64,000 nucleotides of DNA from assembly GCF_963675305.1 (NCBI RefSeq), contig NZ_OY776147.1, positions 3,100,001 through 3,164,000 of the forward strand, given 5' to 3'. Made by a program: the position numbers and the translations under genes. Shown piece by piece: positions 43,610 through 52,101 of the stretch. Source of the DNA: an uncultured Hyphomonas sp. (GTDB taxonomy: Bacteria; Pseudomonadota; Alphaproteobacteria; Caulobacterales; Hyphomonadaceae). A model generated the notes under the pieces. The model made no database searches, was not told the DNA's origin, and worked only from the letters and a program-made list of their open reading frames with translations. Numbering within the stretch: the first letter of the stretch is position 1; each line of letters starts with the position of its first letter.

Positions 43610-44125
43610 TCAGCCCTGAGGCACCTTGCCGCCGAGGACCGGCGCCGTCCAGCGTTCGAACCGCACAGCCACTTCGGCATAGACCGCGCGCTTGAAAGGC
43701 ACGACAAGCGACGGCGTCTCTTCCAGCCGCGCCCAGCGCCAGGCGTCGAATTCCGGCGTGTGCCGGTCCAGCCGGACGTCGCTGTCAGATCCCTTGAAGC
43801 GGAAAGCGAACCATTTCTGCCGCTGGCCGAGATATGGCCCCGGCAGGCGTTTCTTCAGGTCCGGCGGAAAGTCGTAGTAGAGCCAGTCCTCGGTTTCCTC
43901 CAGCGTGTCGACCAGCTTGGCCGGCACACCGACTTCTTCCTCCAGCTCGCGCAGGGCCGCTTCGGCCGGGTCTTCGCCCTTGTCGACCCCGCCCTGCGGC
44001 ATCTGCCACTGAAAGGAGCCGCGGCCATTGATACGGCGGCCAATGAAGACGTGCCCGGCCTTCGAAAAGAGGGCCAGGCCGACATTGGCGCGATAGCGGT
44101 CGGGGTCTTGCTTAACCTGTGTCAC
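43610..44125 (-). CDS. rppH: RNA pyrophosphohydrolase
   Basis: The 171-residue Nudix protein has the full Nudix box GGVDKGEDPAEAALRELEEEVG and starts YRANVGLALFSKAG. It also has the RppH-type WQMPQGG and QKWFAFRF. It removes pyrophosphate from 5' ends of RNA to trigger decay, or hydrolyses dinucleoside polyphosphates. Its ATG overlaps the deacetylase stop. Confidence 0.92.
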   Translation of the reverse strand: MTQVKQDPDRYRANVGLALFSKAGHVFIGRRINGRGSFQWQMPQGGVDKGEDPAEAALRELEEEVGVPAKLVDTLEETEDWLYYDFPPDLKKRLPGPYLGQRQKWFAFRFKGSDSDVRLDRHTPEFDAWRWARLEETPSLVVPFKRAVYAEVAVRFERWTAPVLGGKVPQG

Positions 44126-45444
44126 CCGTGAGGATTTACAGGAGGCAGCTCGAGGCTGCCAGTGCGAACACTGTCTTCACTGGGATTTTCCGGCTGTGGG
44201 GGCATGGCCGCCAGGGCCGAGACCGGCGCCAGGACGATGCCTTTCTGGTCCAGGCCGGCCGTCCAGGTCTTCACCATCTCGATCGTGATCGGGAAAGCAA
44301 AGCCGGAGCCCAGCGCCGCACCATTCTTCAGCGCCTGGCTTTCCAGCTCCATGAACTCGGACGAGATTTCATCTGCCGACAGTTTCGCATCAATCGCGGA
44401 ATCGGCGCGCACATAACGCAGGCCGGTTTCACCGGAGAGCTGTTTCATATGCCCGGCATTGAGGCCGCCATCATCGATAAAGGCCAGACCGCGATCTGAA
44501 ACGGCCTGAAGCACCGGCTTCATCGCCGCCTCATCATCGGCAATCTTGGAGCCCTGCGAATTGATCAGGCCGAAATAGCCGGTCGAGCGGCTGAGAATGC
44601 GGTCGAGCCGTGCCCGGTTGCGCGCTTCGTCCTCGGTGGCCAACAGGGTCAGCGGATGCATTTTCATCCGGCCGTAATCATAGGCCTCCATCGGCGTCTC
44701 GATCAGCACTTCATGACCGGCCGCGCGGGCGCGGTTGATCCAGGTCTGCAGGCTGGTTGCATCCGGCGCGAAGGACAGCGTCACTTCCGGTGGCAATTCG
44801 TCGATGGCGGATTTCGTATGCGTCGCATTGATGCCAAGGCCGCCGACGACGATCGCCACAACCGGCTTGTTGCCCGGATTGATGAAGGGCCGGGCATATG
44901 CATCGGCCGGCGCAATGCCCTCTGGCGAAATGCGCGGCAGCGTCATGCCGTTCAGCTGCTCGGTCATACCGGAAATGGGCGCGCGTTCCAGCGAGACGAC
45001 CCGGGTGACTTCCCCATAGGATTCACCGGGTTTGACCAGTTTGCCATTGATGCGGACGCCGCCCTCGTCAGCATCCCCCTGCCCGGCAGGCAGGTCCGCT
45101 TCGAGCTCAGCTGTGCGGGTTTCCTGCGGCGCGTCGATACCGAGGTCCGGCCCGGACTCTGGCAGATCGCCCGATCCGCCCTCTTCGCTGTAATCAGGCG
45201 TTTCGATCGACAGGTTCGCTGTGGCGATATCGGTCTTCAGGCGCGTCTTGAGCGGCGGCGCAACCGTGTCCTGGGTATCGAACAGGGCCAGGGTCTGTTT
45301 CGGACCGGCTTCCGAGGGATCGCCCGTCAGGAAGATTCCCGCGCCAAGCGCGCCGGCGATCCCGCCGAACACCAACAGGCTGAGACCCGTATGCAAAACG
45401 CCTGCGCGCAGCGGTGACGGCTCAGCATCCCGGCGATTTGCCAT
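44122..45444 (-). CDS. Divergent polysaccharide deacetylase family (YibQ-like)
   Basis: The 440-residue protein has an N-terminal membrane anchor (about residues 18-42), an acidic linker, and a C-terminal domain from about residue 190. That domain has VAIVVGGLGINATHTKSAI, LSFAPDATSL, LIETPMEAYDYG, and AFIDDGGLNAGHMKQ, as in the divergent polysaccharide deacetylases. It probably modifies an envelope glycan. It sits in the usual EnvC-CtpA-deacetylase-RppH order and is coupled to rppH. Confidence 0.87.
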   Translation of the reverse strand: MANRRDAEPSPLRAGVLHTGLSLLVFGGIAGALGAGIFLTGDPSEAGPKQTLALFDTQDTVAPPLKTRLKTDIATANLSIETPDYSEEGGSGDLPESGPDLGIDAPQETRTAELEADLPAGQGDADEGGVRINGKLVKPGESYGEVTRVVSLERAPISGMTEQLNGMTLPRISPEGIAPADAYARPFINPGNKPVVAIVVGGLGINATHTKSAIDELPPEVTLSFAPDATSLQTWINRARAAGHEVLIETPMEAYDYGRMKMHPLTLLATEDEARNRARLDRILSRSTGYFGLINSQGSKIADDEAAMKPVLQAVSDRGLAFIDDGGLNAGHMKQLSGETGLRYVRADSAIDAKLSADEISSEFMELESQALKNGAALGSGFAFPITIEMVKTWTAGLDQKGIVLAPVSALAAMPPQPENPSEDSVRTGSLELPPVNPHG

Positions 45445-45501
45445 GTGGCAACCTCGTAATCAAATCCAGTCGACTGTGAACGACCAGATTTGCATCAATC
45501 C

Positions 45502-45530
45502 GGTTAACAGGTTGCAAACGAAGGTTAACC
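45502..45530. promoter_or_regulatory. Paired GGTTAAC motifs upstream of the deacetylase gene
   Basis: GGTTAAC at 45502-45508 and GGTTAACC at 45523-45530 are spaced 21 bases apart, two helical turns. TTAACC is the half-site recognised by CtrA in Caulobacter relatives, so cell-cycle control of the operon is possible. This is a motif match only. Confidence 0.35.
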
Positions 45531-45538
45531 GAATGCTG

Positions 45539-46870
45539 TTATCCGGCGCGTTTCAGACCATTGCTGGCGGTGATGGCACCGTCCTTGAGCATCTGTTTCG
45601 CACGCTCCAGCTGGAAGTCCTTGCCTTCATAGCCTTCCGGCGGCTGCTCGTCCGGCATCTGCAGGGCGCGGCGCTCTTCGCCTTCCTCGTTCTGCAGGGC
45701 ATGCGGCAGGTCCGCTTCGGAGAAGCGCTTGATCTTGGCCAGTTCTTCCTCGGTCAGGCGCGCCGGCGAGATCGAGACGTCCGGTTCGATACCGAGCGCC
45801 TGGATCGAATGGCCGGACGGGGTGTAGTAGCGCGCCGTGGTCAGGCGCAGCGCCCCGCGATCCGCACCCAGCGGGATAACGGTCTGGACCGATCCCTTGC
45901 CGAAGCTGGTCGTGCCGACAATCGTCGCGCGGCGGCGGTCCTGCAGGGCCCCTGCCACGATTTCGGAGGCTGAGGCCGACCCGCCATTGATCAGGACGAT
46001 CATCGGCACGCCTTTGAACACCTCGCCATTGTGCGCCATGTAGCTTTCCATGTCCGCTGCGCGCCGCCCCTGCGTGGAGACGACTTCGCCGCCCGACAGG
46101 AACATGTCGCTGACCGACACGGCCTGGTCCAGCAGGCCGCCGCCATTGTTGCGCAGGTCGACGATAATGCCGCGCGGACGCCCGCCGGTCTCTTCGGAAA
46201 TGCCATTGACCGCTGCTTCCAGCAGTGGGGTCGTCCGCTCATTGAAGGTCGAGATACGGATATAGCCGATATCGTCCTCGTCGAGTTCCCAGGTCACGGA
46301 TTTCTGCTCGATGACTTCACGGGTGAGCGTCACATCGAACGGGTCGACGCCATCGCGCAGCACGGTGATGTCGATCTGCGTGCCCTTCTCGCCGCGCATT
46401 TCCTTGACGGCGTCATTCAGCGTCTGGCCGATGATCGGCTGGCCGTTGATGGCGGTAATCAGGTCGCCCGGCTGGATTCCGGCCCGGCTGGCCGGCGTGT
46501 CGTCCATGGGGGAAATGACTTTCACAAAGCCATCTTCCATCGTCACTTCGATACCAAGACCGCCATACTCGCCGGACGTCTGCACCTGCATGGACTTGAA
46601 ATCGTCTGCATTGAGATAGCTCGAATGCGGGTCCAGCGAGGTCAGCATGCCGTTAATGGCCGCTTCCATGGCTTCCGGCTCGTCGATCTCCGTCACATAG
46701 TCCTGACGGGCGCGGGCCAGAATTTCCGCAAATAATTCAAGCTGCTGGTAGGTCACTGTGCGCGGATCGGAGGGCGGTGGCGTGTTCTGCGGTGCCGCGA
46801 TCGCGGACAGGCCGACTGCCGTCGCGCCGAGGATCAAACCAACACCGGTGCCAATCAGCAATGAACGCAT
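45539..46870 (-). CDS. ctpA: Carboxy-terminal processing protease (S41)
   Basis: The 443-residue exported serine protease has a signal sequence (MRSLLIGTGVGLILGATAVG) and a PDZ domain at about residues 80-165 (GGLGIEVTMEDGFVKVISPM, AGIQPGDLI). The S41 catalytic core has Ser in NGGSASASEIVAGAL and Lys in TTSFGKGSVQT. It processes periplasmic proteins, often PG hydrolases. The ATG at 46870 has GAGAGG eight bases upstream; in-frame ATGs at 46888 and 46900 overlap the EnvC-like gene end and are alternatives. Confidence 0.92.
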   Translation of the reverse strand: MRSLLIGTGVGLILGATAVGLSAIAAPQNTPPPSDPRTVTYQQLELFAEILARARQDYVTEIDEPEAMEAAINGMLTSLDPHSSYLNADDFKSMQVQTSGEYGGLGIEVTMEDGFVKVISPMDDTPASRAGIQPGDLITAINGQPIIGQTLNDAVKEMRGEKGTQIDITVLRDGVDPFDVTLTREVIEQKSVTWELDEDDIGYIRISTFNERTTPLLEAAVNGISEETGGRPRGIIVDLRNNGGGLLDQAVSVSDMFLSGGEVVSTQGRRAADMESYMAHNGEVFKGVPMIVLINGGSASASEIVAGALQDRRRATIVGTTSFGKGSVQTVIPLGADRGALRLTTARYYTPSGHSIQALGIEPDVSISPARLTEEELAKIKRFSEADLPHALQNEEGEERRALQMPDEQPPEGYEGKDFQLERAKQMLKDGAITASNGLKRAG

Positions 46871-46896
46871 GTTCCAAACCTCTCTCATGAGTGACC

Positions 46897-48132
46897 TCAT
46901 CCGCGTCTTGGTAACCAGTCTGCAGGATTCATGACCGTGTCGCCAAGTCTCAATTCCATATTGAGTTCCGGAGGCGGGTCTGAGCGGTCAGGCATACGGC
47001 CCACCGGCTCGCCCGTGGCCACTTTCTGGCCCTCGGTGACGTAGATACGGCTCATTCCGGACAGGATAACATGGTATCCGTCACTCGTCCGCAAAATTAG
47101 CATCGTTCCGTAGGACCGGAACGGACGGGCATATTCGACCGTACCGGCGACCGGCGCGGTAACCTGCGCCTCGGCCCGGGTCGAGAAGGTGATCCATTCC
47201 GCCTTGCCGCCGGTGTTCAGCTTGTCGCCAAAGGAATGCAGCACATTGCCGGAAACCGGTTGTTCCAGACCGCCCAGCGCCGCCTTGCCCAGCGGGCGGG
47301 TCGCAGGCGAGACAGGCTTGGACGCAGGGGAGCTGGGCGACGAAGACACAAGGCGCGGCCGGAGGGAGGGTTTCACCCCCGGCGCGGTCGGCGCATCGGA
47401 TTCCAGCGCGCGCAGCAGGTTGCGCAGCGTATCGGCTTGCGCACCGAGCTCAGCGGAGCGCGACTTCAGCCGGGCAATGTCGCCGGACAAGTCTTCGAAG
47501 GCGCCGCGCTTGGCGGCGGCGAGGCGTTCGATCTCCACCTGTTTCAGGGCAAGTGTCGCTTCCGCCGCCTCAAGCCGGGCCTTTTCACCGCGGATCCGGC
47601 GTTCCAGCGTGTTCAGCTCATCGATTTCGGCGCGCACTGTTTCTGTCCGGGCAGCCAGCCGGGGCGTGGTCTCGCTCATCAGGATGGCCCGGCGCACCGC
47701 GGTATTCGCCTTGCCGGGCGAGATGACCAGCGCAGGCGGCTTGCGCCGGTTGGAGGCCGCCAGCGCCGCGAGCAGGTCCTCAAGGGCCTGCTGGTCTTCA
47801 AGCAAGCGCATCTGCGCGGTGATGCGCCGCGTGCCGAGATCAGCCAGGCTCTTTTCGGCCTCGGCCGCCTGGTCTTCCCGCCGGCGGGATTCCATGGCCG
47901 CTGCGATCAGGTCTGCATCGACATTCTTGAGGTCTTTTTGCGCATCCTCACCGCTCGCCTGAAGCGCGGCCAGCTTCTGCTCGGCGACGCGCTTTTCGGA
48001 CTCCAGCGCTTCCAGTTCTTCCCGCGAAAACGTGTCCGGCGCCGCGGCAGCGAGCAGCAGCAGCGAGACGGCCGGCGCCAGGGTGCGGAACACGCGGGCA
48101 CCGAAAGAATATGCGCGGGAATCGGGCGTCAT
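46897..48132 (-). CDS. EnvC-like murein hydrolase activator
   Basis: The 411-residue protein has a signal region near residues 15-32, a long coiled coil (about 35-250) and a C-terminal LytM domain. The zinc residues are missing: the expected HxxxD position reads AEWITFST and the HxH position reads ELNMELRL. As in EnvC, it is probably a non-catalytic activator of an N-acetylmuramoyl amidase during division. It is followed by ctpA, and their reading frames may overlap. Confidence 0.9.
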   Translation of the reverse strand: MTPDSRAYSFGARVFRTLAPAVSLLLLAAAAPDTFSREELEALESEKRVAEQKLAALQASGEDAQKDLKNVDADLIAAAMESRRREDQAAEAEKSLADLGTRRITAQMRLLEDQQALEDLLAALAASNRRKPPALVISPGKANTAVRRAILMSETTPRLAARTETVRAEIDELNTLERRIRGEKARLEAAEATLALKQVEIERLAAAKRGAFEDLSGDIARLKSRSAELGAQADTLRNLLRALESDAPTAPGVKPSLRPRLVSSSPSSPASKPVSPATRPLGKAALGGLEQPVSGNVLHSFGDKLNTGGKAEWITFSTRAEAQVTAPVAGTVEYARPFRSYGTMLILRTSDGYHVILSGMSRIYVTEGQKVATGEPVGRMPDRSDPPPELNMELRLGDTVMNPADWLPRRG

Positions 48133-48167
48133 CCGGCCAGTCTTGCCGAAAGATCATGACCTGCACA

Positions 48168-48698
48168 TTAACCAATTGGGGCCAGCGACCGTTCAAATGC
48201 GGAAATTTCATCCCGGATCAGAGCGAGCATCACCCCGTGCCCTTCCAGCGGGAAAGAGGGGTGAAGCAGGCAGACGTGTTGCAGAACCTGCAGGACAGAA
48301 CGGTACGCTTCGTTCACTACTGGATTTTCTAAGGCGCCCGGCCCGTGCAGCACGGCATTGCGCGCCGTCACCAGCGTTTCGATGCCGCGCATCACCCGTC
48401 CGGGCAGTTCCAGCAATTCCGGCGGGTTCAGATACTCGGTGGACCGCGCCCGGCGCAGCAGGAGCGCAATCGGGGCGAACCGGTCTGGCTGGGAGGGGTC
48501 TGTTACATCCCCCTCCCCCGCACTTTCATAGCCGGACAGCGCCGCGACCAGTCCGGCCTGGAGGGCAGACACGAGCGCTACCGGCACCCAGCGCATGCGC
48601 GGCGGATCTGCGGCGGCGCCTTCAAACTCCCGCCGGGCAAGCTTCAGCCCTTCCAGCACGGCGCCAAGGGCCGGGCCGATCCGCTGCCGCGGGGCCAT
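48168..48698 (-). CDS. Hypothetical protein, helical
   Basis: The 176-residue soluble protein is mostly helical, with a hydrophobic patch near residues 36-56 that may be a buried helix rather than a membrane segment. I recognise no family. A stretch TARNAVLHGPG contains Arg-x4-His, the spacing of HEPN-domain RNases, but other HEPN features were not seen. It lies seven bases downstream of the M28 peptidase gene. Confidence 0.6.
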   Translation of the reverse strand: MAPRQRIGPALGAVLEGLKLARREFEGAAADPPRMRWVPVALVSALQAGLVAALSGYESAGEGDVTDPSQPDRFAPIALLLRRARSTEYLNPPELLELPGRVMRGIETLVTARNAVLHGPGALENPVVNEAYRSVLQVLQHVCLLHPSFPLEGHGVMLALIRDEISAFERSLAPIG

Positions 48699-48704
48699 GG
48701 CCGC

Positions 48705-50135
48705 CTATTCTTCCGGATCGGCCGGTTTGCGGAAATCCCAGCCGGAGTCTGCTGCCATATAGGCGAAGGCCGCATAGACGCTGACATTCTGGCGGAAGGC
48801 ATCCGGTTCGATCTTGTCGAACGTGTCGTCTGGCGTGTGGTGATAATCGAAATAGTCCCAGCCATCCTGCGCCGGGGTCACGACCGGCACGCCGGAGCGG
48901 GCGAGCACACCGATGTCCGGACCGCCGCCCGCCAGATTGTCGCCCGGTGCCACGCCATAGCGGGCCAGCACGCCCTGGATCTTTTTCGCATAGTCCAGTG
49001 CGCCTTCGCCGAACTTAGTCTGGAACTGCCAGATATAGCTCGCGCCATGGTCGCTTTCCGCCGCGAGCACATGCTTGTCCAGTTCATCTGCATGCTGACG
49101 GGCATAGGCATCGCCGCCGAACAGGCCGATCTCTTCCGAACCGTAGAGGACGACGCGGATCGTCCGGTCCGGCTTGCCGGGCAGCTGGTCGATCAGCTTG
49201 GCCGCACCAACCACGATGCCGCAGCCGGCCCCATCATCAATGGCGCCTGTGCCGAGGTCCCAGGAATCGAGGTGACAGCCGAGCAGCACAATCTCGTCCT
49301 TGTTGGCGCCGCCTTCGACCTCGGCAATGACATTGCCGGAGGGCGCGGCATCAGCCGTCTCGACACCGATGTCGAGATTGACGGTCACAGGCCCCCGCTC
49401 CAGCAGGCGGGCCAGCTGGTCAGCGTCTGGCGCGGAGAGGGCCGCGGCCGGGATCGGCCCCATCGGCTTTGCCACGCCATCCGGGCCGCGCCGGTCGATC
49501 CCGCCCGTATGCGGCCGGCGGAAATGATCTGTTCCGACAGACCGGATCAGGCAAGCGACCGCGCCTTTCGCCGCCGCCGCTTTCGGGCAGGCCGCGCGCT
49601 TGGCAACAGCGAGGCCATAGCCCGCGCCCGTCTGGGTGCGGGTCATGTATTCGTCGATGAAAACGATCTTGCCGGCGACGTCTGCGTCATCCGCGGCCAG
49701 CATGTCGGCCAGGAGTTCGTACCGGACAATGTCGGCTTCCAGCCCGCCTTCGGGCGTTGGCGCACTGCCGCCGAGCGCCGTGATGATCAGCGGCTGGGCG
49801 CTGTCGCCGACCACACGGGCGGTTTCATGTGTGCGCTTCCAGTAAGGCACGGTGAAGTCTTCGACATGGACATTCGCAAAGCCCATTTCCGTCAGCTCCG
49901 CGACGGCCCAGTCACGCGCGCGTTTCTCATCCGGAGACCCGGCAAGGCGCGGACCGATTTCCGTTGTCAGGTCCTCGACGAATTGCAGGCCGACATTGTC
50001 CCAGGTGCCGGCATTGGCCAGCGAGGTCGCCGTTTTCAGGATCTCCGCTTCCCGGTCGGCGGGCGTCTCAGCGGCCGCAGTCAGCATCTGGCAGGCGGCA
50101 AGCGCGCCTATGGCAGCAAGGGCAACAGGTCTCAT
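48705..50135 (-). CDS. Exported M28-family metallopeptidase
   Basis: The 476-residue protein has a signal peptide with a possible lipobox (GALAACQ), a PA-like insert around residues 120-230, and the M28 zinc residues in CHLDSWDLGTGAIDDGAG, YGSEEIGLFG and YHHTPDDTFD. Such enzymes are aminopeptidases or carboxypeptidases acting outside the cytoplasm. All metal ligands seem present. Confidence 0.89.
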   Translation of the reverse strand: MRPVALAAIGALAACQMLTAAAETPADREAEILKTATSLANAGTWDNVGLQFVEDLTTEIGPRLAGSPDEKRARDWAVAELTEMGFANVHVEDFTVPYWKRTHETARVVGDSAQPLIITALGGSAPTPEGGLEADIVRYELLADMLAADDADVAGKIVFIDEYMTRTQTGAGYGLAVAKRAACPKAAAAKGAVACLIRSVGTDHFRRPHTGGIDRRGPDGVAKPMGPIPAAALSAPDADQLARLLERGPVTVNLDIGVETADAAPSGNVIAEVEGGANKDEIVLLGCHLDSWDLGTGAIDDGAGCGIVVGAAKLIDQLPGKPDRTIRVVLYGSEEIGLFGGDAYARQHADELDKHVLAAESDHGASYIWQFQTKFGEGALDYAKKIQGVLARYGVAPGDNLAGGGPDIGVLARSGVPVVTPAQDGWDYFDYHHTPDDTFDKIEPDAFRQNVSVYAAFAYMAADSGWDFRKPADPEE

Positions 50136-50205
50136 CAGGCATCTCCGGAATGGTTTGCGCGAACGCTATGCCATTCCGGTGATGGTTGAAACCCGTCCGG
50201 GCGGA

Positions 50206-50817
50206 TCAGAGCGCCGCAGCCAGCTCCAGCACTGCGTCGATGGCCGGCCGGTCCTTGTAGCCTTCTTCCCGCATGACGGCCTTCACCGTGCCGTCGGCTG
50301 CGATGAAGATGATGGCCGGGTGGGGAATGCCGTCATAGCGCGACCCTGCCGGCACGTCTGGATTGCGCAGGTCGAACGCATCGATGGCGGCAGACCCGGT
50401 GTCGGAATAGAGGCCGTAAGGCAGCGCCTTCGCCGACTTGAAGTCGGCAAGGATTTCCGGTGAGTCATAAGACACGCCGATCAGAGTCCAGCCTTCCTCG
50501 CCGAGCGGAGCCGCCGCATCTTTCAGGTCGATCAGCTGCTTCTTGCAGTAGGGGCACCAGTCGGCCGAGCGGAAAAAGGCAACGACCGTGCCTTTCTCTC
50601 CGGCAAGATCGGGGAAGCTGACGGCGCCTTCCGGCCCGATCACGGACACGGCCGGCGCAGGCTGGCCAACGATGGGGCCGACCCGCATCTCCTCGGCCAT
50701 GGCAGCGCGTTCCGCTTCGGCGGATTTTGCCGCCATCTGAACATCTGAGGGCTCCTGCGCCGCGGCAGCGGCAGGCAGCAAGGCGAGAAGAGACGCGAGA
50801 GAGGCAGTGCGGATCAT
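50206..50817 (-). CDS. Exported AhpC/TSA-type redoxin
   Basis: The 203-residue protein has a signal peptide (SLASLLALLPAAAAAQ), a thioredoxin-fold domain with FFRSADWCPYCKKQL, and the peroxiredoxin-like GVSYDSPEILADF and IPHPAIIFI. The CPYC pair indicates a periplasmic thiol-disulfide enzyme or peroxiredoxin-like protein. AGGA lies seven bases before the ATG at 50817; sequence upstream in this frame belongs to the GNAT gene region and is not protein-like. Confidence 0.86.
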   Translation of the reverse strand: MIRTASLASLLALLPAAAAAQEPSDVQMAAKSAEAERAAMAEEMRVGPIVGQPAPAVSVIGPEGAVSFPDLAGEKGTVVAFFRSADWCPYCKKQLIDLKDAAAPLGEEGWTLIGVSYDSPEILADFKSAKALPYGLYSDTGSAAIDAFDLRNPDVPAGSRYDGIPHPAIIFIAADGTVKAVMREEGYKDRPAIDAVLELAAAL

Positions 50818-50899
50818 GGGCGATTCCTTTTCTTTGAACTCAGCCCTATCCGCCCCATGGCCGGCAGGCGATGCACGAGCGCGTGAGCTCACGCAGGAT

Positions 50900-51439
50900 T
50901 TACCGCCGGGCCCGCCAGTCATCGGCGCTCTGGCCGTAGACATCCCAGTACATGTCGGAAAACGGCTCCGGGGCCTGCGCCTGCCGGAGTTTGCGTGCGC
51001 CGAGCCGCTCTGCCACGCGCAGCGAGGCGGCGTTCTTCGCATCGATGCAATGGATGATCTCGTCCCAGCCGAGAATGTCGACCGCATAGTCGATTGCCGC
51101 CGAGACGCCTTCCTGCGCATAGCCCCTGCCCTGCGCCGCCCTGGTCAGGCCATAGGCGATCTCTGTGCCCGGCCAGCCTTCCGGCTGCCAGGGGCCGAGG
51201 CGCCCGATCCAGTTTCCGGTCGATTTCTCGATCACGGAGAACATGGAATAGCCGCGGATCGTCCACGCCCCTGCCAGCGCGCAAAGCGAGCGCCAGACGG
51301 TAGACGGCGCCATCACGCCGCCAATGAAACGGGCCGTCTCCTCATCCGCCATCATGGCGCACATAGGCTCGAAATCCTCAGCCTGCGGCGGGCGGAGGAT
51401 CAGCCGTTCGGTTTCGATGGTGGGGCCGGGGGTGCGCAT
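50900..51439 (-). CDS. GNAT family N-acetyltransferase
   Basis: The 179-residue RimJ/RimL-type acetyltransferase has IETERLILRPPQAEDF, the acetyl-CoA-binding AAQGRGYAQEGVSAAIDYA and DAKNAASLRVAERLGARKL. It should acetylate a protein N-terminus or small amine. AAGG lies six bases before the ATG at 51439. Its upstream region is the AT-rich stretch. Confidence 0.88.
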   Translation of the reverse strand: MRTPGPTIETERLILRPPQAEDFEPMCAMMADEETARFIGGVMAPSTVWRSLCALAGAWTIRGYSMFSVIEKSTGNWIGRLGPWQPEGWPGTEIAYGLTRAAQGRGYAQEGVSAAIDYAVDILGWDEIIHCIDAKNAASLRVAERLGARKLRQAQAPEPFSDMYWDVYGQSADDWRARR

Positions 51440-51481
51440 TGTCGCCTTTCCATGGAGCGAGAGGCAGACAGCCAGTCTCAA

Positions 51482-51642
51482 TTTTTAATAAAAAATTTTT
51501 AGCGCCTTTGGCGCTACTATATCATATAATGAATTTCAAGCACTGTTATCATTATTAATAATATTTCTTCATTGCATCAGAACTTAATCTTGATGCATAT
51601 TGGGGAATTGCGGATCGAGACCATCACAAGCACATTCCCTTC
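51482..51642. other. Very AT-rich intergenic stretch
   Basis: Positions 51481-51600 hold only 30 G or C in 120 bases (25%). The stretch contains an AAAAATTTTT run, the hairpin at 51500-51516 and a TATAAT at 51525-51530 that may be a -10 element for the rightward gene. It separates two divergently transcribed genes. Confidence 0.7.
51500..51516. repeat. Perfect inverted repeat in the AT-rich stretch
   Basis: TAGCGCC-TTT-GGCGCTA is a perfect seven-base-arm inverted repeat. On neither strand is it followed directly by a T-run, so it is not a typical terminator. It may be an operator or a transcript hairpin. Confidence 0.6.
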
Positions 51643-52050
51643 ATGGACACGATTCAAACTCACCTGCGCAATTTTTTCGAAGAAGCGGAAAGGACGGAGC
51701 TGGCCGCAAGAGCTATCCGCCATGAAGCATTTCTGCTGGAACAGTATGTGCGAAATCTGCCTAATCTACTGATGGAAGGCGAAATCAAAACGCCAGCAAC
51801 AGCACGCCGGATGGCAATCGAATGCGCAATTTTGGGGTACCTGTTTAAACTCAAAACGGGATCGGCAAAGCAATCAGGTATCCTGTCTCGCGCATTTGCA
51901 AACTGGACATTTGAAGATGTTCCGCCACCTGAAGATATTCGCAACTACCTATATCGCATGCGGGATCGCGGGCTGATCCAACAATGCCCATTGGGACGCT
52001 GGTCTTTGACAGACGTCGCAATGAGGCTGTTTCAATACGATTTCCATTGA
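51643..52050 (+). CDS. Orphan AT-richer gene with winged-helix-like C-terminus
   Basis: The 135-residue protein matches no family I know. Residues 1-60 look helical (LRNFFEEAERTELAARAIRH). The C-terminal part (IRNYLYRMRDRGLIQQCPLG, then RWSLTDVAMRLF) has the recognition-helix-and-wing layout of winged-helix proteins. Codon use is AT-richer than neighbours: positions 51721-51840 are 57 of 120 G+C. No ribosome-binding site precedes the ATG. A strong terminator follows at once. It looks horizontally acquired. Confidence 0.65.
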   Translation: MDTIQTHLRNFFEEAERTELAARAIRHEAFLLEQYVRNLPNLLMEGEIKTPATARRMAIECAILGYLFKLKTGSAKQSGILSRAFANWTFEDVPPPEDIRNYLYRMRDRGLIQQCPLGRWSLTDVAMRLFQYDFH

Positions 52051-52051
52051 A

Positions 52052-52079
52052 AAAGCCCCGCCTTTTCGGGCGGGGCTTT
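52052..52079. terminator. Strong bidirectional rho-independent terminator
   Basis: AAAGCCCCGCC (52052-52062) and GGCGGGGCTTT (52069-52079) pair perfectly around a six-base loop. The A and T ends provide a T-run on both strands, so it can serve both the orphan gene and the convergent BAX-inhibitor gene. Confidence 0.9.
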
Positions 52080-52101
52080 CATGTCTCGTGTGATCAATGT
52101 C

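Noticed and set aside
48345..50189. 614-codon open frame opposite the M28 peptidase
   Set aside because: Shadow frame with biased Arg/His/Gly content; the peptidase has all zinc ligands.
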